Counted from the first letter of the stretch, positions 35,810 through 44,616 are shown. The stretch is DNA of 50,752 nt from an uncultured Bacteroides sp. (GCA_949289265.1 CASENE010000087.1:1-50752), one strand, 5' to 3'. The notes: generated from the letters alone by a model not told the origin. Translations and numbers: made by a program.

Positions 35810-35893
35810 AGGACTTAAGTTCCACCAACCTGGGACTTAAGTCCCACCGTCCTAAGACTTAAGTCCCACCGACCGGGAACTTAAGTCCCAGCA
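35810..35893 (+). repeat. 22-bp tandem repeat array, 4 units, with CTTAAG cores (array C)
   Basis: CTTAAG recurs at 35814, 35836, 35858 and 35880, exactly 22 bases apart. The second unit sits in a perfect 16-base palindrome (TGGGACTTAAGTCCCA, 35831-35846). The first unit has TTCCACC and later ones TCCCACC or TCCCAGC. The array ends CCAGCAAAGGAG like array A. The 403-base gap between valS and the DUF3810 gene otherwise holds only their promoters. Confidence 0.9.
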
Positions 35894-36077
35894 AAGGAGG
35901 ATAAAAGCCCCTCTCCGCCAGCGCACTATTCCACTATGTACCAGATAGATACAACTCAATCCGAGGTCATCCTCCTCCGAAGCGGACGGAAGCGACCCAC
36001 GTGCCGGCAACCGGGGCGGACATCCGGATGCATCGTAAAAAAAGCGGCGGAACCCTCCGTGCCTCCCGTTTTCTCAC

Positions 36078-36085
36078 TACTTTTG
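36078..36085 (+). promoter_or_regulatory. -7 element of the DUF3810 gene promoter
   Basis: TACTTTTG is an exact TAnnTTTG match, 21 bases before the ATG at 36107. It supports that start over the longer open frame that begins at 35936. Confidence 0.6.
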
Positions 36086-36106
36086 GGGCATCAAACAGCG
36101 CAAGAG

Positions 36107-37195
36107 ATGAAGAAGCCGTCCTACCAACACTTGCGCCGGGCACGCCTTGTGCTGCTGGCCGTGGCCCTGACGCTCGTTGTCCTGACCCAAATAGTGCCGG
36201 GCTGGGGAGACACATACGCGCGGACGGTCTACCCGCACGTGGCCGGGCTGCTGTCTGCCCTGTCCGGGCTGGCGCCTTTTGCAGTGGGCGACCTGTTCAT
36301 CGCGCTCAGCCTCGTGGGGGTAGCGTCCTATCCGTTTTACGCACACTTCGCCCGGAAGAAAACATGGATACGCGCCTGGGGCGGCTCTGCCGAATACCTG
36401 GCGTGGGTCTACGTCTGGTTCTACGCCGCATGGGGACTCAACTACGCGCAGGCCGGCTTCTACGAGCGCACCCACATCGAGCCCGTCCGCTATACGGAGG
36501 CCGACTTCCGCGACTTCACCCGCCGCTACGTCAGCCGCCTGAACGAGTCGTACACCGCCCTTACCGCCGTCGACCGCGACCTGCTGTGCCGGGACGTCGT
36601 GGAGGGATACCGGCAGATAGCCCCCGCGCTGGGCATACACGCGCCTTCCGGCCGCCGCCTGCCCCGGGTAAAGACGATGCTCTTCTCCTCGCTGGCCTCC
36701 CGCGTGGGCGTTAAAGGCAGCATGGGCCCCTTCTTCTGCGAGTTCACGGTGAACGGCGAGGTTCCCCCGTCCGAATACCCGGCCACGTATGCCCACGAGC
36801 TGTCCCACCTGCTGGGCATCTCCAACGAGGGCGAGGCCAACTTCTATGCCTACGTGGTCTGCACCCGCTCGCGCGTGGACGCCATTCGCTTCAGCGGCTA
36901 CCTCTCCCTGCTGCCCCACGTGCTGAACAATGCCTACCGCCTGCTGGACAGCGAAGCCTACGCCGCACTGTGCCTGGACATCCGCCCCGAGGTGATGCAA
37001 CTGGCGCAGGCCAACCAGGCATTCTGGCAAAGCCGGTACAATGCCTTCGTGGGTCGCATCCAAAGCAGCCTCTACGAGATGTACCTGAAGGGCAACCGCA
37101 TTGCCGAAGGGCAGAAGAGCTACTCGCAAGTGATAGGCCTGCTCATTGCCTACGAAAAAAGCGCGGCAGCCCATGCCCCGGCTCCCATTTCTTAA
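36107..37195 (+). CDS. DUF3810 membrane protein with HEXXH metallopeptidase-like motif
   Basis: The start at 36107 (MKKPSYQHLRRARLVLLAVAL, 362 aa) lies just after a promoter and places a positively charged N-terminus before the first helix. Membrane segments occur at about 11-30, 47-70 and 98-115. The rest is a soluble domain with ATYAHELSHLLGISNEGEANFYAY, where H230-E-L-S-H234 is a zinc-metallopeptidase-like motif and the following EGEAN could supply a third ligand. This matches DUF3810, a Bacteroidetes family of unknown function. Peptidase activity is inferred only. The MFS gene follows 61 bases downstream on the same strand. Confidence 0.82.
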   Translation: MKKPSYQHLRRARLVLLAVALTLVVLTQIVPGWGDTYARTVYPHVAGLLSALSGLAPFAVGDLFIALSLVGVASYPFYAHFARKKTWIRAWGGSAEYLAWVYVWFYAAWGLNYAQAGFYERTHIEPVRYTEADFRDFTRRYVSRLNESYTALTAVDRDLLCRDVVEGYRQIAPALGIHAPSGRRLPRVKTMLFSSLASRVGVKGSMGPFFCEFTVNGEVPPSEYPATYAHELSHLLGISNEGEANFYAYVVCTRSRVDAIRFSGYLSLLPHVLNNAYRLLDSEAYAALCLDIRPEVMQLAQANQAFWQSRYNAFVGRIQSSLYEMYLKGNRIAEGQKSYSQVIGLLIAYEKSAAAHAPAPIS

Positions 37196-37256
37196 CCTGC
37201 GTCAACCCGCGGTACCGGTTTTATGGCGAACTTCGCGCACTGATCACACACACGAC

Positions 37257-38444
37257 ATGAAACATATGCTTACCCGTAAACAAGCCCTTTTCCGCTTCAG
37301 GTTGGCCGTCAGCCTGTTCTTCTTCATCCAGGGCATGGTGTTCTCCACGTGGACCAACCGCATACCCGACCTCAAGAGCGCCCTGCATCTGAGCGACGCC
37401 GCCCTGGGCAACGTGCTCTTTGCCATCCCGGTGGGACAGATGACGGCCATGTATCTGTCCGCCTGGCTCATCAACCGCTTCGGCAGCCGGCGCATGCTCA
37501 CGCTGGCCTCGGTGCTCTACCCGCTGTGCCTGCTTCCGCCCGGACTGGCCGGCTCGGCCTACGCACTGGCAGCCGGCCTCTTCTGCTTCGGCATCTGCGG
37601 CAACTTGTTCAACATCGCGGCCAACACGCAGGGCATCAACGTGGAGCATCTATACGGACGCAGCATCATGGCCTCCTTCCATGGGCTGTGGAGCCTGGGC
37701 GGCTTTCTGGGCGGCGTGGTCAGCATGGGCTTCATTGCCTTCGGCAGCAAGCCGTGGCTGCACTTCCTGGTCATGGCCGTCGCCTCCTTCCTGCTGGCCA
37801 ACTTCATCCGCCGCCAACTGGTACACAACGACTTCCGGCCGAAGAAACCGGCAGAAGAACGCGCCGCGCAAAGGCCGCAGGGCCTCGGGCAGCGTCTCCG
37901 CCAGGTGGACGGCTACGTCCTGCTGCTGGGAGGCATGGCCTTCTGCGCCATGGTTTGCGAAGGATGCATGTACGACTGGAGCGGCCTGTACTTCAAGCAG
38001 GTGGTGCAGGCGCCCGGCAAGCTGGTGCAACTGGGCTTTGTCATCTGCCTCTGCACCATGACCATCGGACGCTTCATTGCCGACGGTTTTGTCCGCCGCT
38101 TCGGCGCACGGATGGTCGTCCGGTGCAGCGGCCTGCTCATCTGCCTGGGCATGCTGACGGCCGTCTTGCTGCCGGATTTGCTGTTTGCCTCGCTTGGGTT
38201 CTTGCTCGTGGGATTCGGAATCTCGTCCACGGTGCCTGTGTGCTACAGCATGGCGGGTCGTTCGCAAAAGATGAATCCCAGCACCGCCCTGGCCACCGTC
38301 TCCTCGGTCAGCTACCTGGGGTTGCTGATGGGGCCTCCCGTCATCGGACACGTGTCGCAGGCCATCACCCTGCACTGGACCTTCGCCCTCATCTCCCTCT
38401 TCGGACTGCTGATTGCCCTGGGCGCGTCGCGGTTGCGCCCATAA
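37257..38444 (+). CDS. MFS transporter (YbjJ/FucP-like)
   Basis: The start at 37257 (MKHMLTRKQALFRFRLAVSLFF, 395 aa) is preferred over an upstream in-frame ATG (37146) that lies inside the DUF3810 gene. Twelve hydrophobic segments are visible. TM1 contains FFFIQGMVFSTWTNRIPDLK, a pattern shared with the YbjJ-like group, then LSDAALGNVLFAIPVGQM and INRFGSRRM (motif A remnant). The central loop is KKPAEERAAQRPQG. The substrate cannot be named. It ends 3 bases before a bidirectional terminator. Confidence 0.85.
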   Translation: MKHMLTRKQALFRFRLAVSLFFFIQGMVFSTWTNRIPDLKSALHLSDAALGNVLFAIPVGQMTAMYLSAWLINRFGSRRMLTLASVLYPLCLLPPGLAGSAYALAAGLFCFGICGNLFNIAANTQGINVEHLYGRSIMASFHGLWSLGGFLGGVVSMGFIAFGSKPWLHFLVMAVASFLLANFIRRQLVHNDFRPKKPAEERAAQRPQGLGQRLRQVDGYVLLLGGMAFCAMVCEGCMYDWSGLYFKQVVQAPGKLVQLGFVICLCTMTIGRFIADGFVRRFGARMVVRCSGLLICLGMLTAVLLPDLLFASLGFLLVGFGISSTVPVCYSMAGRSQKMNPSTALATVSSVSYLGLLMGPPVIGHVSQAITLHWTFALISLFGLLIALGASRLRP

Positions 38445-38446
38445 AA

Positions 38447-38494
38447 CAGGCAGGAAGACATCCCTCCTCCGTCGAAGAGATGTCTTCCTGCCTG
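38447..38494. terminator. Bidirectional terminator between the MFS and META genes
   Basis: CAGGCAGGAAGACATC (38447-38462) pairs perfectly over 16 bases with GATGTCTTCCTGCCTG (38479-38494). It lies between the converging stop codons at 38444 and 38522. Confidence 0.85.
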
Positions 38495-38521
38495 CTGTTC
38501 TTACCGGGAATCCGGCGGTTC

Positions 38522-39316
38522 CTATCGCTTCAGCGTCATCACCTGCACGCCCTGCTCGTCGAAGAGGGCCACACCATCCCCGTCTGCCGGGCGGCCGAAA
38601 GTGCGCGTCGCGTTGAGCGCCTGCTTCACCCTATCCTCCACTTCCATGTCCGGGCAGGCCATCATCGTGCTGATCAACTGGGGGAAAGCTATGGATGCGG
38701 GCGCCCCTTCTTCCGTTTGGAAAGCGCCGTTGAGGAGGTTGCATCCCGCCTGTGCGTGCACGCGCTTTTGCTGGACGTCGAATTCCAGGAACGGACGGTT
38801 CTCCAACGTATCGGGCACGGCCACGCCTCCGGCCTCCACGATGTTCCACTTACCGGCCAGGTCTGCCAGCACCATATCCGGAGCCTTGCGCTGAAGCACC
38901 AGCACCGGACGCTTGAGCGACTTGCCGCACAGGCCAATCAGTTCCTCGCCCAGGCGGACATAATGCTTCACCTGCGCCAAAGCGTTCAGCACATTCTGCT
39001 CTACCGTCATGTCCGGACACATCATCCGCGTGGCGCCCAGGCGCGACAGGTCGATGACGCCGGCCTCTGCCTTCGGGTCGAACGAGCCTGTCAAGCGGTT
39101 GCAACCTGCGTTGCCATACACACGTCCCGAGGCAGCCTCAAAGCCGATGAAGGGAAAAGCCTGTCCGGGAGCGGGCACCACCGCGGCGCCGTTTATTTCT
39201 ATGATGTTCCATGCTCCGTCAATGTCGGCGGGCACCGCCAGGTTCTTTGTGGAGCCGCAAGAAGTCAATCCGATGCCGGCAGCAGCCAAGCAAAAAGCAA
39301 CAACCATCTTCTTCAT
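38522..39316 (-). CDS. Lipoprotein with two META (HslJ-like) domains
   Basis: The 264-aa lipoprotein (MKKMVVAFCLAAAGIGLTSC, cysteine 20) contains two META domains. The first (about 30-140) has WNIIEINGAAVVP, FEAASGRVYGNAGCNRLTGSF and ATRMMCPDMTVEQNVLNAL. The second (about 150-262) has WNIVEAGGVAVPD, QKRVHAQAGCNLLNGAF and STMMACPDMEVEDRVKQAL. Each copy keeps the GCN...G and MMCPD/MACPD signatures. HslJ of E. coli is a heat-inducible protein linked to novobiocin resistance; the biochemical role of META domains is not settled. It stands alone between two terminators. Confidence 0.88.
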   Translation of the reverse strand: MKKMVVAFCLAAAGIGLTSCGSTKNLAVPADIDGAWNIIEINGAAVVPAPGQAFPFIGFEAASGRVYGNAGCNRLTGSFDPKAEAGVIDLSRLGATRMMCPDMTVEQNVLNALAQVKHYVRLGEELIGLCGKSLKRPVLVLQRKAPDMVLADLAGKWNIVEAGGVAVPDTLENRPFLEFDVQQKRVHAQAGCNLLNGAFQTEEGAPASIAFPQLISTMMACPDMEVEDRVKQALNATRTFGRPADGDGVALFDEQGVQVMTLKR

Positions 39317-39430
39317 AGTCTTTTCTGTTTTTGTTTTAAGTTAATATATAAATAATGTAACGAATGCCGGGAATGGGACGGAGAGCCGGGAGAAACGGAT
39401 TCCCCTGTCCGTGCCCTGCATAAAACGAAA

Positions 39431-39454
39431 AGAGGGCGTTTGTCGACGCCCTCT
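39431..39454 (-). terminator. Terminator of the tRNA-Arg gene
   Basis: AGAGGGCG (39431-39438) pairs with CGCCCTCT (39447-39454). On the minus strand the stem is followed by TTTTCGTTTTATG. It lies 8 bases past the tRNA 3' end. Confidence 0.85.
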
Positions 39455-39462
39455 CCACGAAG

Positions 39463-39535
39463 TGACCCCGCTGCGATTCAAACGCAGGACCTTCAGAACC
39501 GGAATCTGACGCTCTATTCACTAAGCTACGGGGCC
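39463..39535 (-). tRNA. tRNA-Arg (anticodon CCG)
   Basis: The minus strand folds as a 73-base tRNA. The acceptor GGCCCCG pairs with CGGGGTC (one G-U) and the discriminator is A. The D stem is GCTT/GAGC, the anticodon stem TCAGA/TCTGA with loop TTCCGGT (anticodon CCG), and the T arm CTGCG-TTTGAAT-CGCAG. CCA is not encoded. It reads CGG arginine codons. Confidence 0.95.
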
Positions 39536-39549
39536 TTTACTTGCGGGTG

Positions 39550-39557
39550 CAAAAGTA
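39550..39557 (-). promoter_or_regulatory. -7 element of the tRNA-Arg promoter
   Basis: Minus strand reads TACTTTTG, an exact TAnnTTTG match, 14 bases upstream of the mature tRNA 5' end. Confidence 0.6.
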
Positions 39558-39672
39558 TAAAAAAGGAGAGAACACTCCTAATTTTTTCTTCTTTTTTTTC
39601 CGACCGATGTCATCGCACCTCCCCGAAGCAGGGATAAAGCCGCCGCAAACGGGCTGTCTTTCAGCGTTTAGT

Positions 39673-39804
39673 GGCGTTATAATCCCAGGTCGGTGGCATT
39701 ATAGTCCCAGCAGGCTGGCGTTATAGTCCCAGCAAGCTGGCATTATAGTCCCGGCAAAACGGCGTTATAGCCCCGGCCAAACGGCATGGAATGCCCCGGC
39801 CGGA
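39673..39804 (+). repeat. 22-bp tandem repeat array, 5 units plus a degenerate sixth (array D)
   Basis: Cores TATAAT at 39678 and TATAGT/TATAGC at 39700, 39722, 39744 and 39766 are spaced exactly 22 bases. Each unit reads GGCRTTATARTCCCAGC or CCCGGC plus a short linker. A sixth unit (core position 39788) keeps CCCCGGCC only. As in arrays A and E the first unit has TATAAT. The array lies between tRNA-Arg and asnA, which are divergent, in a gap otherwise holding only promoters. Confidence 0.9.
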
Positions 39805-39922
39805 GGCCTCCACCTCCCGGACAATCCGGCCTAAAGCAGAGCACAGAGCAACAAAAGCAGAAGAAAGCAAAACATTTTGCTATTTATTCAGCAAAACAAG
39901 TATCATATATCAATATTATACC

Positions 39923-39930
39923 TATATTTG
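39923..39930 (+). promoter_or_regulatory. -7 element of the asnA promoter
   Basis: TATATTTG is an exact TAnnTTTG match, 29 bases before the asnA ATG. Confidence 0.6.
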
Positions 39931-39959
39931 CCGAACAAAACATGTAACACCTATTATCT

Positions 39960-40997
39960 ATGAGCTACCTGATAACTCCGGAAGGATACAAACCAGTATT
40001 AGACTTAAAGCAAACCGAACTGGGAATCAAGCAAATCAAAGAGTTCTTCCAACAGAACCTGTCGTCCGAACTGCGCCTGCGCCGCGTCACTGCGCCGCTG
40101 TTCGTGCTGAAAGGCATGGGCATCAACGACGACCTGAACGGCATCGAGCGGCCCGTGTCATTCCCCATCAAGGACATGGACGACGCGCAGGCGGAAGTGG
40201 TGCACTCGCTGGCCAAATGGAAGCGGCTGACCCTGGCAGACTATCACATCGAACCGGGCTACGGCATCTACACGGACATGAACGCCATCCGCGCCGACGA
40301 AGAACTGGGCAACCTGCATTCGCTCTACGTGGACCAGTGGGACTGGGAACGGGTCATCACGGAGGAGGACCGCAACGTGGAGTTCCTGAAAGAGATAGTG
40401 TCGCGCATCTATGCGGCCATGATACGCACCGAGTATATGGTCTACGAGATGTACCCGCAAATCAAGCCCTGGCTGCCGTCAAAGCTGCACTTCATCCACG
40501 CCGAAGAACTGCGCCGGCTCTATCCGGCCCTTACCCCCAAATGCCGCGAACATGCCATCGCCCAAAAGTATGGCGCCGTCTTCATCATCGGCATCGGCTG
40601 CAAGCTGGGCGACGGGAAGAAGCACGACGGACGGGCGCCGGACTATGACGACTATACCACCCCCGGACTGAACGACTTGCCCGGACTGAACGGCGACCTG
40701 GTGCTGTGGAACGAGGTGCTGCAGCGCAGCATCGAGCTCTCTTCGATGGGCATCCGGGTGAACAAGGAGGCGCTGGTGCGCCAGCTCAAGCAGGAAGGCG
40801 AGGAGAAAAGGCTGGACTTGTATTTCCACAAACGCCTGATGGACGACACACTCCCCCTGTCCATCGGCGGAGGCATCGGGCAGTCGCGCCTCTGCATGTT
40901 CTACCTGCGGAAAGCCCACATCGGCGAGATACAGGCCAGCATCTGGCCGGAAGACATGCGGCGCGAATGCCGGGCGCACAACATTCCCCTGATCTGA
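39960..40997 (+). CDS. asnA: Aspartate-ammonia ligase (asparagine synthetase A)
   Basis: Makes asparagine from aspartate, ammonia and ATP. The 345-aa protein is a class II aminoacyl-tRNA-synthetase-like enzyme: SSELRLRRVTAPLFV, RPVSFPIKDMDDAQAEVVHSLAKWKR, EPGYGIYTDMNAIRADE, LHSLYVDQWDWERVI and the C-terminal LSIGGGIGQSRLCMFYLRKAHIGEIQ (motif 3-like ATP site). Slightly longer than E. coli AsnA (330 aa). It has its own promoter and is transcribed away from tRNA-Arg. Confidence 0.96.
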   Translation: MSYLITPEGYKPVLDLKQTELGIKQIKEFFQQNLSSELRLRRVTAPLFVLKGMGINDDLNGIERPVSFPIKDMDDAQAEVVHSLAKWKRLTLADYHIEPGYGIYTDMNAIRADEELGNLHSLYVDQWDWERVITEEDRNVEFLKEIVSRIYAAMIRTEYMVYEMYPQIKPWLPSKLHFIHAEELRRLYPALTPKCREHAIAQKYGAVFIIGIGCKLGDGKKHDGRAPDYDDYTTPGLNDLPGLNGDLVLWNEVLQRSIELSSMGIRVNKEALVRQLKQEGEEKRLDLYFHKRLMDDTLPLSIGGGIGQSRLCMFYLRKAHIGEIQASIWPEDMRRECRAHNIPLI

Positions 40998-41001
40998 GCC
41001 T

Positions 41002-41043
41002 CCCCCTCTTCCCCCGCCCCGGCAGGAGAAGAAGGGGATTTTA
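41002..41043 (+). terminator. Probable asnA terminator
   Basis: CCCC-TCTTC (from 41002) pairs imperfectly with GAAGA-GGGG (to 41037), followed by ATTTTATG. Confidence 0.5.
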
Positions 41044-41117
41044 TGCCCCGCCCGTCGCCGGTTGGAATATTATTCGTACCTTAGCGACCGAATAACCCAA
41101 ACACTGGAAACTGAAAG

Positions 41118-41780
41118 ATGAACGTACAGATAGAAGAAAGCTGGAAACAACGGCTGCAACCGGAATTTGACAAAGAGTACTTCCGCACCCTGACCGACTT
41201 CGTGCGGAGCGAATACCAGACGACTACGGTCTATCCGCCGGGACGGCTCATCTTCAACGCCTTCAACCTCTGCCCCTTCGACCGGGTAAAGGTGGTCATC
41301 ATCGGACAAGACCCCTACCACGGCCCGGGACAGGCGCACGGGCTGTGTTTCTCGGTGAACGACGGCGTGGCTTTCCCGCCCTCGCTGGTCAACATCTTCA
41401 AGGAAATCAAGGAGGATACAGGCACCGACATGCCTGCCACCGGCAACCTGACGCGGTGGGCCCGGCAAGGTGTCCTCCTGCTCAACGCCACGCTGACGGT
41501 CAGAGCCCATCAGGTCGGCTCTCACCAACGGCACGGCTGGGAGACCTTTACCGACGCTGTCATCCGCATCCTGGCAGAAGAGAAAGAGCATCTGGTCTTC
41601 CTGCTGTGGGGAGCCTATGCCCAGAAAAAGGGCGCATTCATCGACCGCAACCGACACCTGGTATTGGCCTCTGCACATCCTTCGCCCCTCTCGGCCTACA
41701 ACGGCTTCTTCGGCAACAAGCACTTCAGCCGCACCAACGAATACTTGACGGCCCACGGAGAAACGCCCATTGCGTGGTAG
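41118..41780 (+). CDS. ung: Uracil-DNA glycosylase (family 1)
   Basis: Removes uracil from DNA at the start of base-excision repair. The 220-aa protein has the water-activating GQDPYHGPGQAHG (D65), the glycine-serine loop region LLNATLTVRAHQVGSHQRHGW, VFLLWGAYAQKK and the minor-groove loop HPSPLSAYNGFFGNKHFSRTN. These are canonical family-1 motifs, and the length is typical. It has 120 bases between it and asnA and converges with lptD. Confidence 0.97.
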   Translation: MNVQIEESWKQRLQPEFDKEYFRTLTDFVRSEYQTTTVYPPGRLIFNAFNLCPFDRVKVVIIGQDPYHGPGQAHGLCFSVNDGVAFPPSLVNIFKEIKEDTGTDMPATGNLTRWARQGVLLLNATLTVRAHQVGSHQRHGWETFTDAVIRILAEEKEHLVFLLWGAYAQKKGAFIDRNRHLVLASAHPSPLSAYNGFFGNKHFSRTNEYLTAHGETPIAW

Positions 41781-41833
41781 GAAGGGAAAAGGAAGAAGAG
41801 CCGGCGCACAATACAGGCAGCGGCAGGGCGGCC

Positions 41834-44581
41834 TCAATACCATTGGATGTTGCTCTGCGTCTGACTGCGCTGCTCATACTTCAGGTCTTGCAGGATGCTG
41901 GCATTGGCACGGATGGTGAAGTTGTAATAACGCCAACGGCCAAAGGGTGCCACGCTGGCAGACATGCTGAAGCAGTGCAGGTCGCGTGTAATATTGAAGG
42001 TGGTCTGTGTGATTTCCTTCGCGTTGAAGTCGTAGCCCGAGTTGAAGTTGATAGACCACTTGTTGGATATCTTTATATTGCCGTTGATGTTCAGTGCATT
42101 CAGACTGAACTTGTAAGGATAGCGCATGCGGTGGCGGTTAATCGGCTTGCTGCGGTCTTCCGAGATGTTGAAGCCCGTACTGAAGTTGATGGACCACGGC
42201 ATCTTGAACACCTGATAGCCGTCTTCGTCCACGTCGGCCCTCCGCGTCTTGCTCTTCCCGGGAGATGAACTGCCGGCGTCTTGCGCCTCTTCGCCCTCCG
42301 CGCCTTCGGCATCGGCGTTTTCGTCTTCTTCCTCATCATCTCCCTTCTTGAAGAGCTTCTTTATCTTCTTCCACGTATCGTTGTTGAGCGTCCAGCTGAA
42401 CGAAGTGCCGTAACCCGACCAACGACCGAAACGACCGTATGACCACTCCGTCCGGTTGCCCACATAGACATCGCCGTTCTCGTCGAACTCGTAGGCATAC
42501 GTGGCGAAACGGGATGACATGCTCAGCGTGTAGTTCTTGGTCAGCTTCATGCGCAAGCGGAAGTCCAGGTCACCCCAAGGCCTCTCTTTGGCAGCCATAT
42601 TGTAGGAGATGCCCAAGCCCAGCTCGTCAATCAGGCTTATTTTGCGGATGGAGTCGTTCTTGTCCTTGTACTTCATCTCGATGTTGTTGGAAAGGTCGAA
42701 GGTAATAGTCCCCGACTTGCCCGAATAGTTCGAGAAGAAAGGCTGGTCCTCGTAGTAAGAATAGCGCACCGTATCCACCGGTATGCCGTTGCGGTCTGTC
42801 TTCACATAAGAATTGTAGTAGCCGAAGTGAGAAGAACCGAAGTCGGGCGCTCCACTGATACTGATAGACGGCGTGATGACGTGACGGATCTGAATCTCCC
42901 TTTTCGGGAAGAAGATGGGCTTATACATGCCGTAAATCTTCGTATTGATGCCCAGGCTGGCCCGATAGTCATACACCCGATGGAAACCGTAGACCGTGTC
43001 GGTATCAATCTCGCGCTGCGTATGCTGGTCCCATCCCTTGGTCACCTTGCGCGGGTACCAGCGTTCGGTGTAATCAAAGGAAGGCGTCACGTTGAAGTAG
43101 TTGAACAAGGTGAAAGTGGCGCTGATGGGAATGTTATGTTGCATGGCGTTCTCCCAGTCTCGAATCAGACTGGACTTGAACAGAAGATTGTCCTTGGTCT
43201 GGATGCTGTTTGTCATACGGCCAGTGTAACGCAAGGAGATTTTCTCGTACCATTTCTCGTCTCCCACCCGATGCTTACGGCGGAAGGGATAGACTGTGCT
43301 CAGCGAGATGTTCAAATCGGGCAAGGTGACAGAGATAGACGAGTCCTTCATGGTTTGAGCGATGTTTGCTGTGGCCGAAATGTTGAGCAGGTTGTTAAAG
43401 AAGCTACGCGAGTAGCTGACGCTTGACGTCTTGGTGTTCTGCGACATCAACTGCGAGTTATACAGATTGTTGATATTGGTGCGTTCATAGCTGCTGGTCG
43501 AGAAGTTGACGCTGGCCGAGAACGAAGAGTTCGGGTTGGCCTTCGCGTCCTGGCGGTGGCTCCATACCACTTTGAAGTCCTTGGCCACCATATAATCGCT
43601 GAGTCCCTTGTCTCCTGTCTTCGTCACCTGGTAGTCGAACTGAAACATGCCCGAGAACTTGTAACGCTTCACGTAGTTGCTCTGAGCCCTCAATGCCCAC
43701 GAGCCTTTGGTAAAGATGTCGCCTTGCAGCTTCAGGTCCATCTGGTCGCTGATGGCAAAATAATAGCCACCGTCCGTCAGGCCGAAGCCACGGCTGGAGT
43801 CGTCCATGTAGGTGGGCATCAGGAAACCGGACTGGTAACTGCTGGAAAAGGGGAAAAAGAAGAACGGCACGGCCAACGGCAAGGGCACGTCTTCCACTAC
43901 CAGATAGGCCGGACCGGTCACCACGTTTTTCCGGGGGCGGACTTTGGCGTAGGTCATCTGCATATAAAAGTGGGGGTGCTCGTGATTGTCGCACGTCGTG
44001 TAGCGTCCATGTTTCATGTACAGCTCATCGCCTGCTCCCTTCTTGGCATTGTTTCCTGTCACATAGCCTTCACCTTGCTGGCTTACTACATTACTGATGA
44101 GGCCCTTCTTGCTTTTGAAGTTGTAGCGGATGGTGTTGGTCTCGTAAGGTGTATCTCCGTCCTTGAACACGGGCAATCCTTGCATCACACCCAGCGAGTC
44201 TTCCACGCCGTGGGCATACACCGTGCTGCTGTCCAGGTTGATGGTGATGACCTCGGCCGTCAGTTCGATGTGTTCGTGGGGATAATTGACCTTGCCGTCG
44301 CCATAAAGGTGCGCGAAGCCGTTCTGCGTGAAGACGATGGAGTCGCTGGCCTCGTAGGTGACCGGCGCGTCCAGTCCTTCCTTCTTGCGGGGGACGGTAT
44401 CCGTGCGCAGGGAGTCGGACAGGAGCGTGTCGCCCGGCAGGGAGTCGCCCGCCTGCGCAGCCGCTTGCACCCGGTTGCCACGCCATCGCCCTTCTCGGCC
44501 ACGGCGTTGCGAATCGGCTTCGGCAGAAATGAGAACCAGCAGGAAAAAGAGTATAAATGATATGGTTACGTTCGCTTTCAA
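41834..44581 (-). CDS. lptD: LPS-assembly outer-membrane protein LptD (Bacteroidetes OstA-like)
   Basis: Outer-membrane barrel that inserts lipopolysaccharide into the outer leaflet. The 915-aa protein has a signal peptide (KANVTISFILFFLLVLISAEADS). An OstA-like N-domain follows (about 65-190; FTQNGFAHLYGDGKVNYPHE, ELTAEVITINLDSSTVYAHG, NTIRYNFKSKKGLI). The barrel runs to the end and terminates in RSQTQSNIQWY. An acidic low-complexity insert lies near 745-775. The first plausible start codon is TTG at 44581, with TGA four codons upstream and no ATG before the signal peptide; an AUA start is less likely. It has a perfect promoter element. The large size and divergent sequence are usual for Bacteroidetes LptD. 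Confidence 0.85.
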   Translation of the reverse strand: MKANVTISFILFFLLVLISAEADSQRRGREGRWRGNRVQAAAQAGDSLPGDTLLSDSLRTDTVPRKKEGLDAPVTYEASDSIVFTQNGFAHLYGDGKVNYPHEHIELTAEVITINLDSSTVYAHGVEDSLGVMQGLPVFKDGDTPYETNTIRYNFKSKKGLISNVVSQQGEGYVTGNNAKKGAGDELYMKHGRYTTCDNHEHPHFYMQMTYAKVRPRKNVVTGPAYLVVEDVPLPLAVPFFFFPFSSSYQSGFLMPTYMDDSSRGFGLTDGGYYFAISDQMDLKLQGDIFTKGSWALRAQSNYVKRYKFSGMFQFDYQVTKTGDKGLSDYMVAKDFKVVWSHRQDAKANPNSSFSASVNFSTSSYERTNINNLYNSQLMSQNTKTSSVSYSRSFFNNLLNISATANIAQTMKDSSISVTLPDLNISLSTVYPFRRKHRVGDEKWYEKISLRYTGRMTNSIQTKDNLLFKSSLIRDWENAMQHNIPISATFTLFNYFNVTPSFDYTERWYPRKVTKGWDQHTQREIDTDTVYGFHRVYDYRASLGINTKIYGMYKPIFFPKREIQIRHVITPSISISGAPDFGSSHFGYYNSYVKTDRNGIPVDTVRYSYYEDQPFFSNYSGKSGTITFDLSNNIEMKYKDKNDSIRKISLIDELGLGISYNMAAKERPWGDLDFRLRMKLTKNYTLSMSSRFATYAYEFDENGDVYVGNRTEWSYGRFGRWSGYGTSFSWTLNNDTWKKIKKLFKKGDDEEEDENADAEGAEGEEAQDAGSSSPGKSKTRRADVDEDGYQVFKMPWSINFSTGFNISEDRSKPINRHRMRYPYKFSLNALNINGNIKISNKWSINFNSGYDFNAKEITQTTFNITRDLHCFSMSASVAPFGRWRYYNFTIRANASILQDLKYEQRSQTQSNIQWY

Positions 44582-44616
44582 GGGCGTTATTCACTAATTA
44601 GCTGCACAAGGCGCGG

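Noticed and set aside
39673-39804. CRISPR array
   Set aside because: Units are contiguous 22-base repeats with no unique spacers of constant length, no cas genes and only 4-6 copies; the same holds for the other three arrays.
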